A stretch of DNA of 64,000 nt from Chryseobacterium sediminis (GTDB taxonomy: Bacteria > Bacteroidota > Bacteroidia > Flavobacteriales > Weeksellaceae). A model generated the notes under the pieces. It was given only the letters and a program-made list of their open reading frames with translations. It was not told the DNA's origin and made no database searches. Position 1 is the first letter of the stretch, and the number at the start of each line of letters is the position of its first letter. The DNA lies in assembly GCF_008386505.1 (NCBI RefSeq), contig NZ_VUNZ01000001.1, positions 1,357,937-1,421,936 of the forward strand, read 5' to 3'. Below, in pieces: positions 16,827 to 26,686 of this stretch. Both the position numbers and the translations under genes were made by a program.

Positions 16827-17787
16827 GGAATTAATTGTAAAGCTGGATCATACTCTAAAAAATTTAGAAAAGAGAAAGTCTTTTAATAGAGATCATATTT
16901 TTTATGATATGCTGGAGTTAATTAAAAGTAAAGTCAGTGCTTCTGAAAGGCTGAAAATAATATATACATTCAGCGAAATTGAAAAAGCACTTACCCTGTT
17001 AAAGTCCAAAAATGGCAACATTGAATTTCAAATTGGCAAAGTTGATAATATATACTTAAACCTGGATGATAATTTAAAGCATTATTTAAGTTTAAGCTAT
17101 TACCCAATGAAAGCCTTACAGTATTTTGATATCAAAGAATATAATAAAGCTATAGCCCATTTGAGTTTTTTCTTTGATAATGCTAAAGCAATTTTAGGTG
17201 AAAACGCTATGCTTTTAAATTTAGCTTCCGGTGAACAATACCTGAATCTTTTCAGAATATTTTACGATTCTGAAAATGAAGACGAAACAATTACTACAGC
17301 TTTAAATTTAATGCTATTATGCCATTATAAAATATTGACCAAAAAGGATAAATGGGGTACAGAACCAAAGTTTGTAGAATTATCCGAATATGATGAAAGT
17401 GAGTATTTATTCTGGAAAATCTACCATACAGATAGTGTTTTCAAAAAGTTTATTACAAAAGAAAATGATGCACTACTGAAAAGGATTGTTCAAAAAATGA
17501 CCTCTAAAATAAGTCAGAAAAACGATAACTTTTTTTATTATTCCTTAAAAAGCTTAGACGTTTTTTTCAATGAAAATTATATAGATACCATTAAAAATTT
17601 CATGAATAGTTTAGATCATTTTGATGAACGTTCAGATTCATTATTTTATTTGAATATGATGAAGGTTAATGATGCTCTTTCAAAACTAAATATTAATAAT
17701 CAGGACTTTATCATGATTTGCAACTCATATATTTCAGATAAATTAATTAAAATAAACAATCAACAAAAGGTTGAACTCTTAAGCTAA
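16807..17787 (+). CDS. Unknown helical protein between maturase and exporter
   Basis: About 326 residues, mostly charged helices, without signal peptide, membrane segment or recognised motif. The frame starts at TTG 16807 or GTG 16810, overlapping the end of the rSAM gene by 17-20 bases; the first in-frame ATG is about 35 codons later. The overlap upstream and the TAATG overlap with the exporter downstream argue that it is translated and belongs to the RiPP pathway. It could be a chaperone, leader-binding partner or immunity protein. I do not recognise the family. Confidence 0.75.
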   Translation: MVKLLYKELIVKLDHTLKNLEKRKSFNRDHIFYDMLELIKSKVSASERLKIIYTFSEIEKALTLLKSKNGNIEFQIGKVDNIYLNLDDNLKHYLSLSYYPMKALQYFDIKEYNKAIAHLSFFFDNAKAILGENAMLLNLASGEQYLNLFRIFYDSENEDETITTALNLMLLCHYKILTKKDKWGTEPKFVELSEYDESEYLFWKIYHTDSVFKKFITKENDALLKRIVQKMTSKISQKNDNFFYYSLKSLDVFFNENYIDTIKNFMNSLDHFDERSDSLFYLNMMKVNDALSKLNINNQDFIMICNSYISDKLIKINNQQKVELLS

Positions 17788-19985
17788 TGATTTTTGTTCC
17801 CCAGTTTGACAGCATGGACTGCGCTCCAGCCTGCCTTTGTATGATCGCAAATGCATATGGAAAAAATTATACTCTACAATACCTTAGAGAGAACTCTTAT
17901 ATCACTAAAGACGGGGCTTCTCTCTTGGGACTTGTACAAGCCGCAGAAAAAATAGGGTTTGAGACAATACCATGCAAGCTTACTGATGAACAGATAATGA
18001 ATGAAGAACTATCTTTGCCATGTATTCTGCATTGGAATAACAATCATTTTGTTGTTTTAAAGAAAATAAAAAGAAGCTTATTTGGAAATAAAATATCCTT
18101 CCATATTTCTGATCCTGCTCATGGCCTGATTACATTAAATAAAGAAGAATTTTTAAAACACTGGAGTTCCGATAATACAGGAATTGCATTATTCTTAACT
18201 CCTACGAAAACTTTTTTCAATTTAAAATCTCCTGGTAAACAAAAAATAGGATTAAAATTTCTTTTTGAATATTTAAAATCTTTCAAGAGGCAACTTCTAA
18301 TTATGTTTAGTATGCTTCTTTTAGGAAGTTGTATTACATTGATATTTCCATTTTTAACACAAAAATTAATAGATGAAGGGGTAAATGCAAAAAACTTAAA
18401 TTTAATTACAATTCTTTTATTAGCTCAAACTACTCTATACCTGGGTTCTATATTTATTGAAGTTATAAGAAATTGGTTAGTATTATATATTGGAAGTAAG
18501 CTGAGTATTTCTATAATTTCTGATTTCTTAAAAAAACTATTATACCTTCCGTTTGTTTTTTTTGACAGCAGAATGATTGGTGATTTCAGTCAAAGGATAC
18601 AAGACAATGAAAGAATTGAACAGTTCCTGACATCCCAAAGTTTATTAACCTTTTTTTCAATGTTCACTTTTTCTGTATTTTTTGGGGTTTTATGGTTTTA
18701 TGATTTTAAAATACTGTTAGTTTACCTGGCCTTAACTTTAATTTCGATAGTATGGTCTTTATACTGGCTAAGAAAGAAGAAAATATTAGACTATTTTAAA
18801 TTTCAGGAAAAAAGCAGAAATCAGGAATCTATTTATGAAATGATTAATGGGATTACGGAAATTAAGCTGAATCAATTTGAGGATTATAAACGTCAGGAAT
18901 GGGAGTCTATACAGCAAAAATTATTCGCTGTGAACACCCGGATTCTAAAAAACGATCAAATACAGACTTCAGGATATGAGCTTATTAATCAGATAAAAAA
19001 TATTATTGTTACATTTCTGGCAGCTACTTTTGTTGTACACGGAAAAATGACTTTAGGTGAACTTCTTAGTGTATCTTATATTGTGGGACAAATGAACGCT
19101 CCAGTCAATCAACTGATCGTTTTTTTCCGCTCCCTACAAGATGCTACATTAAGTTTAGAACGATTAAATGAAGTTCAGGAACACCCTGTTGAAGATGAAA
19201 AACTCTCTGAAAATAAAAATATTATTTCTAAAGAGAATTCCTCAGAATTAGCCATTCAGCTTAACAATGTATCATTTCAGTATGAAGGGCCAATGTCTCC
19301 ATATGTTCTTGAAGATATAAATGTATTAATACCCAGAGGAAAGATTACGGCTATTGTTGGAGCTAGCGGAAGCGGAAAAACAACATTATTAAAATTACTT
19401 TTAAAGTTCTATAATCCCACAAAAGGAGAAATCCACTTTGAAGGAAAAAAAATTGAAGAAATACCCGCAATAAATATCCGCGAAAATTGTGGTGTGGTAA
19501 TGCAGGACGGATTTATTTTTTCTGATAGTATTGAAAGAAATATAGCCACAAAAGATTTAGTTATTGATGAGCAAAAATTAAGAGTAGCCACAAAAATTGC
19601 AAACCTGGAAAATTTTATTGAAAATTTACCATTACAATACAAAACTAAAATAGGATCATCAGGAAATGGTCTGTCAGGAGGACAGAAACAAAGAATCTTG
19701 ATTGCAAGGTCGGTTTATAAAAATCCACATTTTATTTTTTTTGATGAAGCAACCTCAGCATTAGACTCGGAAAATGAGAAAACTATACATGACAATTTAC
19801 AGGAATTTTTTAAAGGAAAAACCGTAATAATAATAGCACACAGATTATCAACTGTAAAAAATGCCGATCAGATAATTGTTTTAAGAAATGGAAAAGTTAC
19901 AGAACAAGGAAATCACAAAGAATTGGTAGAAAAAAATGGTGAATATTTTAATCTTGTAAAAAATCAATTAGAGCTTGGTAATTAA
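17787..19985 (+). CDS. Peptidase-containing ABC exporter (C39-TM-NBD)
   Basis: The 732-residue protein starts with a C39 cysteine peptidase. It has oxyanion Gln6, catalytic Cys12 (MDCAPACLCM), His87 (NNNHFVVL) and Asp109 (HISDPAHG). Six predicted membrane helices follow (about 165-440), then an ABC ATPase with Walker A (GASGSGKTT), signature (LSGGQKQR), Walker B (FIFFDEATSALD) and the H-loop (IIIAHRLS). Such exporters cut after the leader double glycine and pump the core out. Both precursors in this unit have the required GG, and so does the cysteine-free precursor at 10424-10585. Its ATG overlaps the preceding stop (TAATG), so translation is coupled. Confidence 0.95.
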   Translation: MIFVPQFDSMDCAPACLCMIANAYGKNYTLQYLRENSYITKDGASLLGLVQAAEKIGFETIPCKLTDEQIMNEELSLPCILHWNNNHFVVLKKIKRSLFGNKISFHISDPAHGLITLNKEEFLKHWSSDNTGIALFLTPTKTFFNLKSPGKQKIGLKFLFEYLKSFKRQLLIMFSMLLLGSCITLIFPFLTQKLIDEGVNAKNLNLITILLLAQTTLYLGSIFIEVIRNWLVLYIGSKLSISIISDFLKKLLYLPFVFFDSRMIGDFSQRIQDNERIEQFLTSQSLLTFFSMFTFSVFFGVLWFYDFKILLVYLALTLISIVWSLYWLRKKKILDYFKFQEKSRNQESIYEMINGITEIKLNQFEDYKRQEWESIQQKLFAVNTRILKNDQIQTSGYELINQIKNIIVTFLAATFVVHGKMTLGELLSVSYIVGQMNAPVNQLIVFFRSLQDATLSLERLNEVQEHPVEDEKLSENKNIISKENSSELAIQLNNVSFQYEGPMSPYVLEDINVLIPRGKITAIVGASGSGKTTLLKLLLKFYNPTKGEIHFEGKKIEEIPAINIRENCGVVMQDGFIFSDSIERNIATKDLVIDEQKLRVATKIANLENFIENLPLQYKTKIGSSGNGLSGGQKQRILIARSVYKNPHFIFFDEATSALDSENEKTIHDNLQEFFKGKTVIIIAHRLSTVKNADQIIVLRNGKVTEQGNHKELVEKNGEYFNLVKNQLELGN

Positions 19986-20079
19986 AAACCATTCCTATAT
20001 CAGGACCTAACCCAATCAACAAAAGTCAGAAATTTTCTCAACAGTAATTTCTGCTTCTATATTTAAATTTCAAACAAAA

Positions 20080-20103
20080 AAAATCCCGAATTAACGGGAT
20101 TTT
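20080..20103. terminator. Bidirectional terminator
   Basis: AAAATCCCG (20080-20088) pairs with CGGGATTTT (20095-20103), flanked by A and T runs. It lies between the convergent exporter and DUF2911 genes and closes the RiPP island. Confidence 0.85.
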
Positions 20104-20121
20104 AATTTATCTTATTTAAAT

Positions 20122-20640
20122 TTATTTTATCTCTACAGGAACTGAGATTTTATCCCAATCCATTGTAAATCCATTATTATTTACTTTATAAACTAAAGTT
20201 TCCTGTGTTGCCGGCAAAGCTTTTGTTTTTACATCAACACGTAAAGCATCCTTTGCTTCCTCATATTTATAAGCACCCCATTGTTTTGGCTCTTTGTTAA
20301 AAATAGCAGTCCAGGTTCCGCTTTCTTTAGGGATTAAGAAAAAGCTGTATTTACCCGCAGCCAGTTTTTTACCCTGAACGGTAATGTCTTTGTCCGTTTC
20401 AAAAGTAGTTGCTTCATTGGCACCCGCACGCCAAACTTTATTATAAGCTTCTAAACCACCCCAGATTGTACGCCCTTTAACAGAAGGACTGCTATAGGCA
20501 ATTGTAATAGTTGCATCTTTAATTTTTCCCGTAGCAGTAGCCGGAGGGCTGGCAGGTTTTTTAGTCTCCTGTGCAAAAGCATTCACTGAAATTGTCATTG
20601 CAGCAAAAAGCATGGTAGCAGATTTAATCATTGTATTCAT
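20122..20640 (-). CDS. DUF2911 family secreted protein
   Basis: A 172-residue protein with an SPI signal peptide ending NAFAQ. The DUF2911 pattern is clear: [32 protein letters not shown] and [12 protein letters not shown], then WGAYKY. The family is common in Bacteroidota and its function is not established; the fold is probably a single beta-rich domain. It follows the symporter gene by 35 bases on the same strand and may be the last gene of that operon. Confidence 0.92.
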   Translation of the reverse strand: MNTMIKSATMLFAAMTISVNAFAQETKKPASPPATATGKIKDATITIAYSSPSVKGRTIWGGLEAYNKVWRAGANEATTFETDKDITVQGKKLAAGKYSFFLIPKESGTWTAIFNKEPKQWGAYKYEEAKDALRVDVKTKALPATQETLVYKVNNNGFTMDWDKISVPVEIK

Positions 20641-20675
20641 AATATTTCGTTATTTGATTGTTTTTATTTATTAGT

Positions 20676-22367
20676 TTACGAATTTACTGCTTTTGGCTTA
20701 TAAAACAACAACCCGATTGCTGAAAATATAATAACTGCCGCTGCCCCAATTACATTAAGCCAAAGGAAAGAAACAATATCGAACTGATAAACGGCAATAA
20801 CCGCAATTTCTGATAAAATAGCAGCAATAAATACATTAGAACCGGTAATTTTTTTATAGTAAAATGCAACCAGAAAAATACCTAATATCGGGCCGTAGAA
20901 AAGAGAACCTAATACATTCACCGCTTCAATAAGGGAACCCATCTGCGTTGCAAACATAGCAACACCAATTGAGAAAATACCCCATGCTAAAGTATGCAGG
21001 CGGCTATACTTCAATTCGGTTTTCTCATCAGGAATTTCTTTTTTAAATATCAGATGAACATCTTTTAATGAGCAGGCGGCAAGGGAATTCAGCGCTGCCG
21101 AAATTGAACCCCAGCTGGCCAGAAAAATGACAGCAAACAGTAAACCGATCATTCCTACAGGCAAGGTATTTTTTACGAAATACAGGAAAATGTAATTCGT
21201 ATCCGTTTTCTCCGCATTATAGTTTGAATTATTGATAGCTTCCTCTACCCTGCCGTGAAGTGCTTTTACCTGGGTTTGTGTGTCTTTAAAATCCTGAATT
21301 GTTTTGCTAAGTTGAGGAGAATGAGTTTCTTTTAACTTTAGAATTTCTTTGGATTCAGCATTAAATTTGATTTGTAAATACTGATGTTCTTTTTCAAAAA
21401 CCGCAGCCTGTTCAGGTTTTGTATCCTTTAAATATTGATAAGAGCGTTCGTTGAAATAAATCGGAGCCGGTTTTAGAGAAAAGAATGCGAAAAGCAAAGC
21501 TCCAATCAGGAGAATAGCAAACTGCATCGGAATTTTAACCAATCCGTTCAACAGCAGACCCATTTTTGCATTGGTATTATCCTTAGCAGTGATATATCTT
21601 CCCACCTGACTCTGGTCTGTACCGAAGTAAGAAAGTGCCAGAAAAAAACCGCCAATCAGTCCGCTCCAAATATTGTATTTATCTTTCCAATCAAATTCTG
21701 TAGTAATTACATTGAGTTTTCCGGATTTCCCTGCCAGATAAAGTGCATCTTTAAAGCCAATTCCATTCGGCATATTCTGAATAAGCAGAAAACCTGCAAA
21801 AGCCATTGTTCCCAGAATAATGAGAAACTGTAATTTTTGGGTATGAGCGATTGCTTTTGCACCGCCAACATAGGTATAAATCAATAGAATACCACCTGTT
21901 AAAACATTGGTTAAATAAATATTCCAGTTTAAAACGCTTGACAAAATGATACTGGGAGCGTAAATGCTGATCCCTGTTGACAGCCCTCTGGAAAAAAGAA
22001 AAAGCAGTGAAGTAAGTACCCTTGTTTTCTTATCAAAACGGTTTTCCAAATATTCATAAGCCGTGTAAACATTTAAGCGCTGAAAAATCGGAATGAAAGT
22101 GATACAGATAACAATCATCGCCAAAGGCAGACCAAAGTAATACTGTACGAAACGCATACCGTCTGTATAAGCCTGTCCTGGTGCTGAAAGAAACGTAATA
22201 GCACTTGCCTGTGTAGCCATAATACCTATAAGTACAATATACCAAGGCATTTTATTATCCGCTTTCAGGTATGATTCGTTGCTTTTTTGGCCACGACCGA
22301 TAAATACGCCATAAACAACCACTACCACCAGTGTAAAAATGAGAACTGTCCAATCTATATTACTCAT
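20676..22367 (-). CDS. Sodium:solute symporter (SSS family)
   Basis: The 563-residue inner-membrane protein has about 13 hydrophobic segments and SSS features: GRGQKSNESYLKADNKMPW at the first loop, TQASAITFLSAPGQAY, and the family glycine motif around YVGGAKAIAHTQKLQ. A charged loop of about 100 residues (about 275-375, coiled-coil-like) interrupts the later helices. The substrate is not evident. Its ATG overlaps the stop of a 34-residue membrane peptide gene (ATGA), and the PIG-L deacetylase precedes that. It may import the deacetylase's substrate or product. Confidence 0.9.
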   Translation of the reverse strand: MSNIDWTVLIFTLVVVVVYGVFIGRGQKSNESYLKADNKMPWYIVLIGIMATQASAITFLSAPGQAYTDGMRFVQYYFGLPLAMIVICITFIPIFQRLNVYTAYEYLENRFDKKTRVLTSLLFLFSRGLSTGISIYAPSIILSSVLNWNIYLTNVLTGGILLIYTYVGGAKAIAHTQKLQFLIILGTMAFAGFLLIQNMPNGIGFKDALYLAGKSGKLNVITTEFDWKDKYNIWSGLIGGFFLALSYFGTDQSQVGRYITAKDNTNAKMGLLLNGLVKIPMQFAILLIGALLFAFFSLKPAPIYFNERSYQYLKDTKPEQAAVFEKEHQYLQIKFNAESKEILKLKETHSPQLSKTIQDFKDTQTQVKALHGRVEEAINNSNYNAEKTDTNYIFLYFVKNTLPVGMIGLLFAVIFLASWGSISAALNSLAACSLKDVHLIFKKEIPDEKTELKYSRLHTLAWGIFSIGVAMFATQMGSLIEAVNVLGSLFYGPILGIFLVAFYYKKITGSNVFIAAILSEIAVIAVYQFDIVSFLWLNVIGAAAVIIFSAIGLLFYKPKAVNS

Positions 22368-22468
22368 GCCCAGAATTTAGTAAACCAATAATAAAATACG
22401 ATCTGTAATACTAATGCAACGGCTAATAGTATGTACCAGATATTCCAGTTTTTAAGTTGCTTGTTCAT
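22364..22468 (-). CDS. 34-residue single-helix membrane peptide coupled to the symporter
   Basis: A small frame of 35 codons, MNKQLKNWNIWYILLAVALV followed by LQIVFYYWFTKFWA. It has a short charged N-terminus and one strongly hydrophobic, aromatic-rich helix. Its ATG shares one base with the stop of the PIG-L gene (TAATG), and its TGA overlaps the symporter ATG (ATGA), so it is wedged between two genes by translational coupling. Other SSS transporters have small accessory subunits encoded next to them, and this peptide may play that part. Function is inferred from context only. Confidence 0.75.
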   Translation of the reverse strand: MNKQLKNWNIWYILLAVALVLQIVFYYWFTKFWA

Positions 22469-24972
22469 TAGTTTTTCTGCGCAGATAAAAAGTTTAAAAA
22501 TAAACGTGCCGCCCCAACATTTCCCGCAGGCAGCTGTCTGAAAAATGCCAAAGGGGTGTAAATAAAATTACCCTTCCCGTATTTGGCATACAAAGTAGAT
22601 CCCTGCAGAGGCTCTTCATCTGTATCATGCATTTCAAAAAGAGGTTCATATGCTGCATCCCATTGAACAGGGAAATAGGCACCACGTTCCTGTACCCAGC
22701 CTTTAAAATCATCTGCAGTAATTTTGTTTGGGAAGTTCAGTAGTTTATGATTGGGATTTAAAAATTTAACCTCAGCATTTTCCTCCGTAACACGCTTATT
22801 GGCAATGCTGAATTTGTACATTCCCAATTGGTCAACGGTTGTATCCTGATTGGTATTGTACTGCATCACCAAATTACCCCCAGCTTTTGCATAAGACCAT
22901 AAAAACGGCATCCAGCGACCCAGTTTTTTCTCCGTGTTATTGGCTCGAACACCCATTATGATGGCATCATATTGTGATAACTTACTTTGACTACCGTTTC
23001 CTCCAGATTCGTCTAAGTTGCCATAAAAATCCTCGTCTTTCAATACCTCTACCTGAATACCTGCAATACGTAGGAACTCAGGAATGAAATCTCCCGCACC
23101 TTCTATATAGCCCACTTTTTTTACCTTCGCCTGAATATCGCCTTTCATTACGGTTACCGTTGCAGGCACAAAATATTGTAAAGAAGATAAATGTGGATAT
23201 TGAATTAATATTTGTTTTTTATTATACGTAACTCCATCTGCAACAAAATTGGCATCCAACTGTAAACGAGATGAATATATTGTGGCCAGCTTAGTTTTTG
23301 GAATAACGTAATCAATGGTAATATCTTTTCCTTTGATTGAATTTATATCAGCACTTCCTACTCTCTCTCCTTTATATGTCAGATTTAGAATACCTTTAGT
23401 GAATTGTTTATTAGAATTGACCTTAACATTTAGACTCAAATGCAGATCTTCATTTTCTTTGACCAGATAAAGTGGCTGCGTAAATTTCAGTTCCAATGCA
23501 GGAACAATACGCAAGGCTTCAACTACATCACCACGCACCGGATCTAATTTCTTGAAAGATAAAGGAAGTTTAACCTGAAACTTTTCCGAACCTACTCTTA
23601 AACCAAGTAAAACATTCAATGGTGATTCTGCTTCAGGCAAACCGATTAAAGTATCGTTTGGAACGGAGAAAGTGGCTGCATTCGTGGCTGGTTTTGCCAA
23701 CCAGTAGGGTTCTGTAAGGGCAGCATCGGCAGGAATCTGAATGTCATGCTGAATGGTAATTAAAGAATCTTTTGATAGTTTTCTGTTAAAACTTTCTGAC
23801 TGAGTTAACCATTTTACATCTTCTAAAACGACAGGATTTTCAGCTCTTGAAATCAGATTTAACCTGAAATTGTAATGATCTCCGGCAACAGCCTCAGCCT
23901 GATTTGTAACTACTTCACCCATAAACCCTGCACAGCTTAAAATGATATTGTCAAGAGATTTAAGTTTATCCCTTTTTAGATCCTCATCGTTTAGAGCTAT
24001 AACCTTTTTTCGCAAAGCAAGCAAAGCAGGCAAGCTATTGTCTGGATTATTAAAATTGAAGGTAGAAATAATTTTATCTAATGATTGGTCAATATCAGCG
24101 TTTCCTTTTGAAGTCCAGGTTTTATCTATCCCATCAAAAAGTGTCGCTTTTGCAGGCTCACCGATAACATGGGAAAAATATTCAGTTCTGATCCCGGCTA
24201 CAGACTGTGTTCCTGCACCCTGGCTTTTATGTAAACTTCTGCTTAATCCTGCCAACTCACCATAGCCCATCCCCAGTTGCGCGTCATATTGACCAACGGT
24301 AACTTTCAGTTGATTTTCAGCTGTCGTATTGACCCCACCAAAGCGGAAAGTATTCCACAATACACGTTTTGGCTGCCATACATTCACATGTTTTAATTGA
24401 TCTGGGAAAGCAGTTTTATCGCCTGCCAGCTTAAAAGCTTTTTCCGCAACCACGGCCGAAGCCGCATGTTGTCCGTGGCCTGCCGCAGCAGTAGGAGGAA
24501 AACGGCAAATGATAACATCAGGACGAAATTTGCGAATCACCCAAACAACATCAGCTGTAATGCTGTCTGCATCCCATTGTTTAAAAGTATCAGTAGTATT
24601 TTTAGAGAAACCAAAATCAATCGCCCGGGTAAAAAACTGCTGGGCGCCGTCTAACTTTCTTGCCTCTAAAAGCTCATGCGTTCTGATTAAACCCAATGCA
24701 GCACCTTGCTCTGTTCCTAATAAATTCTGACCGCCATCTCCCCTTGTTAAAGACAAATAGCCCGTTTCTACATTTTGGTCGTTAATTAACCAGGAGAGTA
24801 ACCCTGTATTTTCATCATCGGGATGAGCCGCGAGGTATAAAACTTTAGGCAGATGTTTAAGGGTTTTGATTTCGCGGTAAATTTCAGATGATTTGGAAGG
24901 CCGGACCTGCTGGGCCGAACAAAAAACCGTATAAAATCCGAGGATAAATACTGTACTTACTTTTTTGAACAT
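22468..24972 (-). CDS. Secreted PIG-L (LmbE-like) family deacetylase, large form
   Basis: The 834-residue protein has an SPI signal peptide (MFKKVSTVFILGFYTVFCSA). The PIG-L domain near residues 40-260 has the zinc motif AHPDDE and TRGDGGQN, and later the HGQHAAS metal-ligand region. Beyond about residue 300 comes a beta-rich region and a C-terminal segment of glutamine-amidotransferase-like fold (VGYIEGAGDFIPE, DAIIMGVRAN, GGNLVMQYNTN). PIG-L enzymes remove acetyl groups from N-acetylglucosamine-type sugars. The leader places it in the periplasm. It is the first gene of an operon with the membrane peptide, the symporter and probably the DUF2911 gene. Confidence 0.9.
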   Translation of the reverse strand: MFKKVSTVFILGFYTVFCSAQQVRPSKSSEIYREIKTLKHLPKVLYLAAHPDDENTGLLSWLINDQNVETGYLSLTRGDGGQNLLGTEQGAALGLIRTHELLEARKLDGAQQFFTRAIDFGFSKNTTDTFKQWDADSITADVVWVIRKFRPDVIICRFPPTAAAGHGQHAASAVVAEKAFKLAGDKTAFPDQLKHVNVWQPKRVLWNTFRFGGVNTTAENQLKVTVGQYDAQLGMGYGELAGLSRSLHKSQGAGTQSVAGIRTEYFSHVIGEPAKATLFDGIDKTWTSKGNADIDQSLDKIISTFNFNNPDNSLPALLALRKKVIALNDEDLKRDKLKSLDNIILSCAGFMGEVVTNQAEAVAGDHYNFRLNLISRAENPVVLEDVKWLTQSESFNRKLSKDSLITIQHDIQIPADAALTEPYWLAKPATNAATFSVPNDTLIGLPEAESPLNVLLGLRVGSEKFQVKLPLSFKKLDPVRGDVVEALRIVPALELKFTQPLYLVKENEDLHLSLNVKVNSNKQFTKGILNLTYKGERVGSADINSIKGKDITIDYVIPKTKLATIYSSRLQLDANFVADGVTYNKKQILIQYPHLSSLQYFVPATVTVMKGDIQAKVKKVGYIEGAGDFIPEFLRIAGIQVEVLKDEDFYGNLDESGGNGSQSKLSQYDAIIMGVRANNTEKKLGRWMPFLWSYAKAGGNLVMQYNTNQDTTVDQLGMYKFSIANKRVTEENAEVKFLNPNHKLLNFPNKITADDFKGWVQERGAYFPVQWDAAYEPLFEMHDTDEEPLQGSTLYAKYGKGNFIYTPLAFFRQLPAGNVGAARLFLNFLSAQKN

Positions 24973-25319
24973 TTAGATTTGCTTTGCAGGGCAAATATAA
25001 GTAAATCATCTTTCTTTCAACTTTAAAAAGAAAAAGCGATGAAAAATTTAAACATTTTATCATATCGTACTTAATAAGAAAACAAAAGTTGGAAAATAGA
25101 ATATTGTTTGTATTGAACACATTGAAGTGTAGCGCAAAAACTCATTTTCTTATGGTATACTTTCAGGGTGTAAAGAAAGGATAAGCTCCGTTGATTTCAT
25201 GAAGTAAATATTATATAAATAGTTTTAATTAAAAATAAACACTAAAATGAAACAGAATGTTAACAATTAATTAATTTTTCTCAATTATAAAGGTATTTTT
25301 TTATTATCCATAAAAAAGT

Positions 25320-25327
25320 TATATTTG
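25320..25327 (+). promoter_or_regulatory. Candidate -7 element in the 24973-25349 gap
   Basis: TATATTTG matches TAnnTTTG exactly, 22 bases before the ATG at 25350. The rest of this 377-base AT-rich gap between divergent genes holds no gene I can support; it must also contain the PIG-L operon promoter, which I could not place. Confidence 0.35.
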
Positions 25328-25349
25328 ATTTACCAAATCACACTTTAAC

Positions 25350-26567
25350 ATGAAAACAAAATTTACACAACTCAGTGCTATCCTTATTTCAGGATTCTCA
25401 TTTGCTCAAGTAGGGTTTAATACAGCTTCACCAAAAACTACGGTGGATGTATCTGCTAAAAGAGATACTTCAGGACTGATTACGGATAACACACAAACAT
25501 TCGGATTACAGGCGCCGAGACTTACAAGAGCTGAGCTTACAGCAAATACTGCTACCTATAGCAGCGATCAGAGTGGAGCATTAATTTATATTACGGATGT
25601 TACTGGCGGAGATGCTGCAGGACAACGTATTAATGTTACTGCAATGGGCTATTATTATTTTGATGGATCAGTATGGCAAAGACTTACACAAGCCACCAAT
25701 GCTGTAGCTCCGGCAATTTCCGCATTACAATGTACTACAGCTTACTTAAATCCTTCTACTTATACTCCCGGTACTCCTTTCAGCGGAAACCTGAGAGTTA
25801 CCTACAGCCAGGGAAACGGAGGGTCATATAATTCAGGAACTCCTTTTACGGTGAACGGATTAACCTTCCAGCTAAGACCCGGAACGCTAGAGTTTGGTGA
25901 TGGCGAATTGGTATTCTCAGTGAGTGGAACTCCTACCACTGGTAATGATATGAGTCTTCCTATAACCAGCACTGCCGTTCCCTTCTTAACAGTAGGGCAA
26001 AATTGTACCGCTACAGTGGGAAATACCAGTCGTGCAGACATTTCATCTGTTGCTGTGATGGGATATCCTACCCTAACAACCGATCCCAACGGGAAACAGG
26101 CGTATACTTTCCCTCTTGCTACCCCAGATGGTAAGTATTCTATCAGGGTAATATTTGATACCACAAATGGTACAGCCCTTGCCAATCCTAATGTACAATT
26201 GTTCAATAATACAGGTACTACCGTTAATCTCTATTGGAATTATAATACCGAATATGGTGGTTATATTGGTTCAGCTGTAACAACAAACAATATTACTTCA
26301 GGAGTATGGGGTGGTATGGCAGATTCATCAACTAGCTGGTTTCCTCAAGGTACAGGGGCAATGGGAAATGCTTACTGGGGAAATATAGGGATTATAGATG
26401 GGGCCGGTGGTGGACCTGAACATAGAAGATACACCTGGATAGACAGTAATTCTTCTTCAAAAACGGCTTATACTGCAACCATTATGGCAGGCGCACCCAC
26501 TTCCGGCAATGCCCAACCTAACCTTACTAAAATATTCATAAAACTAGAGCAAGTAAAAGCACAATAA
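25350..26567 (+). CDS. Secreted surface-type protein, function unknown
   Basis: The 405-residue protein has an SPI signal peptide (MKTKFTQLSAILISGFSFAQ). It then shows VGFNTASPKTTVDVSAKRDT, a start typical of flavobacterial exported proteins whose first domain resembles phage-fibre or adhesin stalks. The centre is Thr/Gly/Asn-rich with TPGTPFSGNLRVTYSQGNGG-type repeats, and there are only two Cys in the mature part (one each in ALQC and GQNC), which could pair. The last residues (LTKIFIKLEQVKAQ) do not look like a type IX sorting domain. It is a single gene with its own promoter candidate and terminator. Confidence 0.8.
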   Translation: MKTKFTQLSAILISGFSFAQVGFNTASPKTTVDVSAKRDTSGLITDNTQTFGLQAPRLTRAELTANTATYSSDQSGALIYITDVTGGDAAGQRINVTAMGYYYFDGSVWQRLTQATNAVAPAISALQCTTAYLNPSTYTPGTPFSGNLRVTYSQGNGGSYNSGTPFTVNGLTFQLRPGTLEFGDGELVFSVSGTPTTGNDMSLPITSTAVPFLTVGQNCTATVGNTSRADISSVAVMGYPTLTTDPNGKQAYTFPLATPDGKYSIRVIFDTTNGTALANPNVQLFNNTGTTVNLYWNYNTEYGGYIGSAVTTNNITSGVWGGMADSSTSWFPQGTGAMGNAYWGNIGIIDGAGGGPEHRRYTWIDSNSSSKTAYTATIMAGAPTSGNAQPNLTKIFIKLEQVKAQ

Positions 26568-26574
26568 TATAAAT

Positions 26575-26616
26575 AGGCTGTCTTGAAGCCAAATTATTGG
26601 ACTTTTAAGACAGCCT
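26575..26616 (+). terminator. Stem-loop terminator after the secreted protein gene
   Basis: AGGCTGTCTT (26575-26584) pairs perfectly with AAGACAGCCT (26607-26616) and is followed by TATTTCTT. The 22-base loop can form a small inner stem. Confidence 0.75.
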
Positions 26617-26686
26617 TATTTCTTACTCATCTACGAAATTTACGGTACATTCATCATGTATAGAGTTTCAAGGTAAATGAAAACAC

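Noticed and set aside
25802..26206. 134-codon minus-strand frame inside the secreted protein gene
   Set aside because: Composition follows the Gly/Thr-rich codons of the sense gene; no independent signal was seen.
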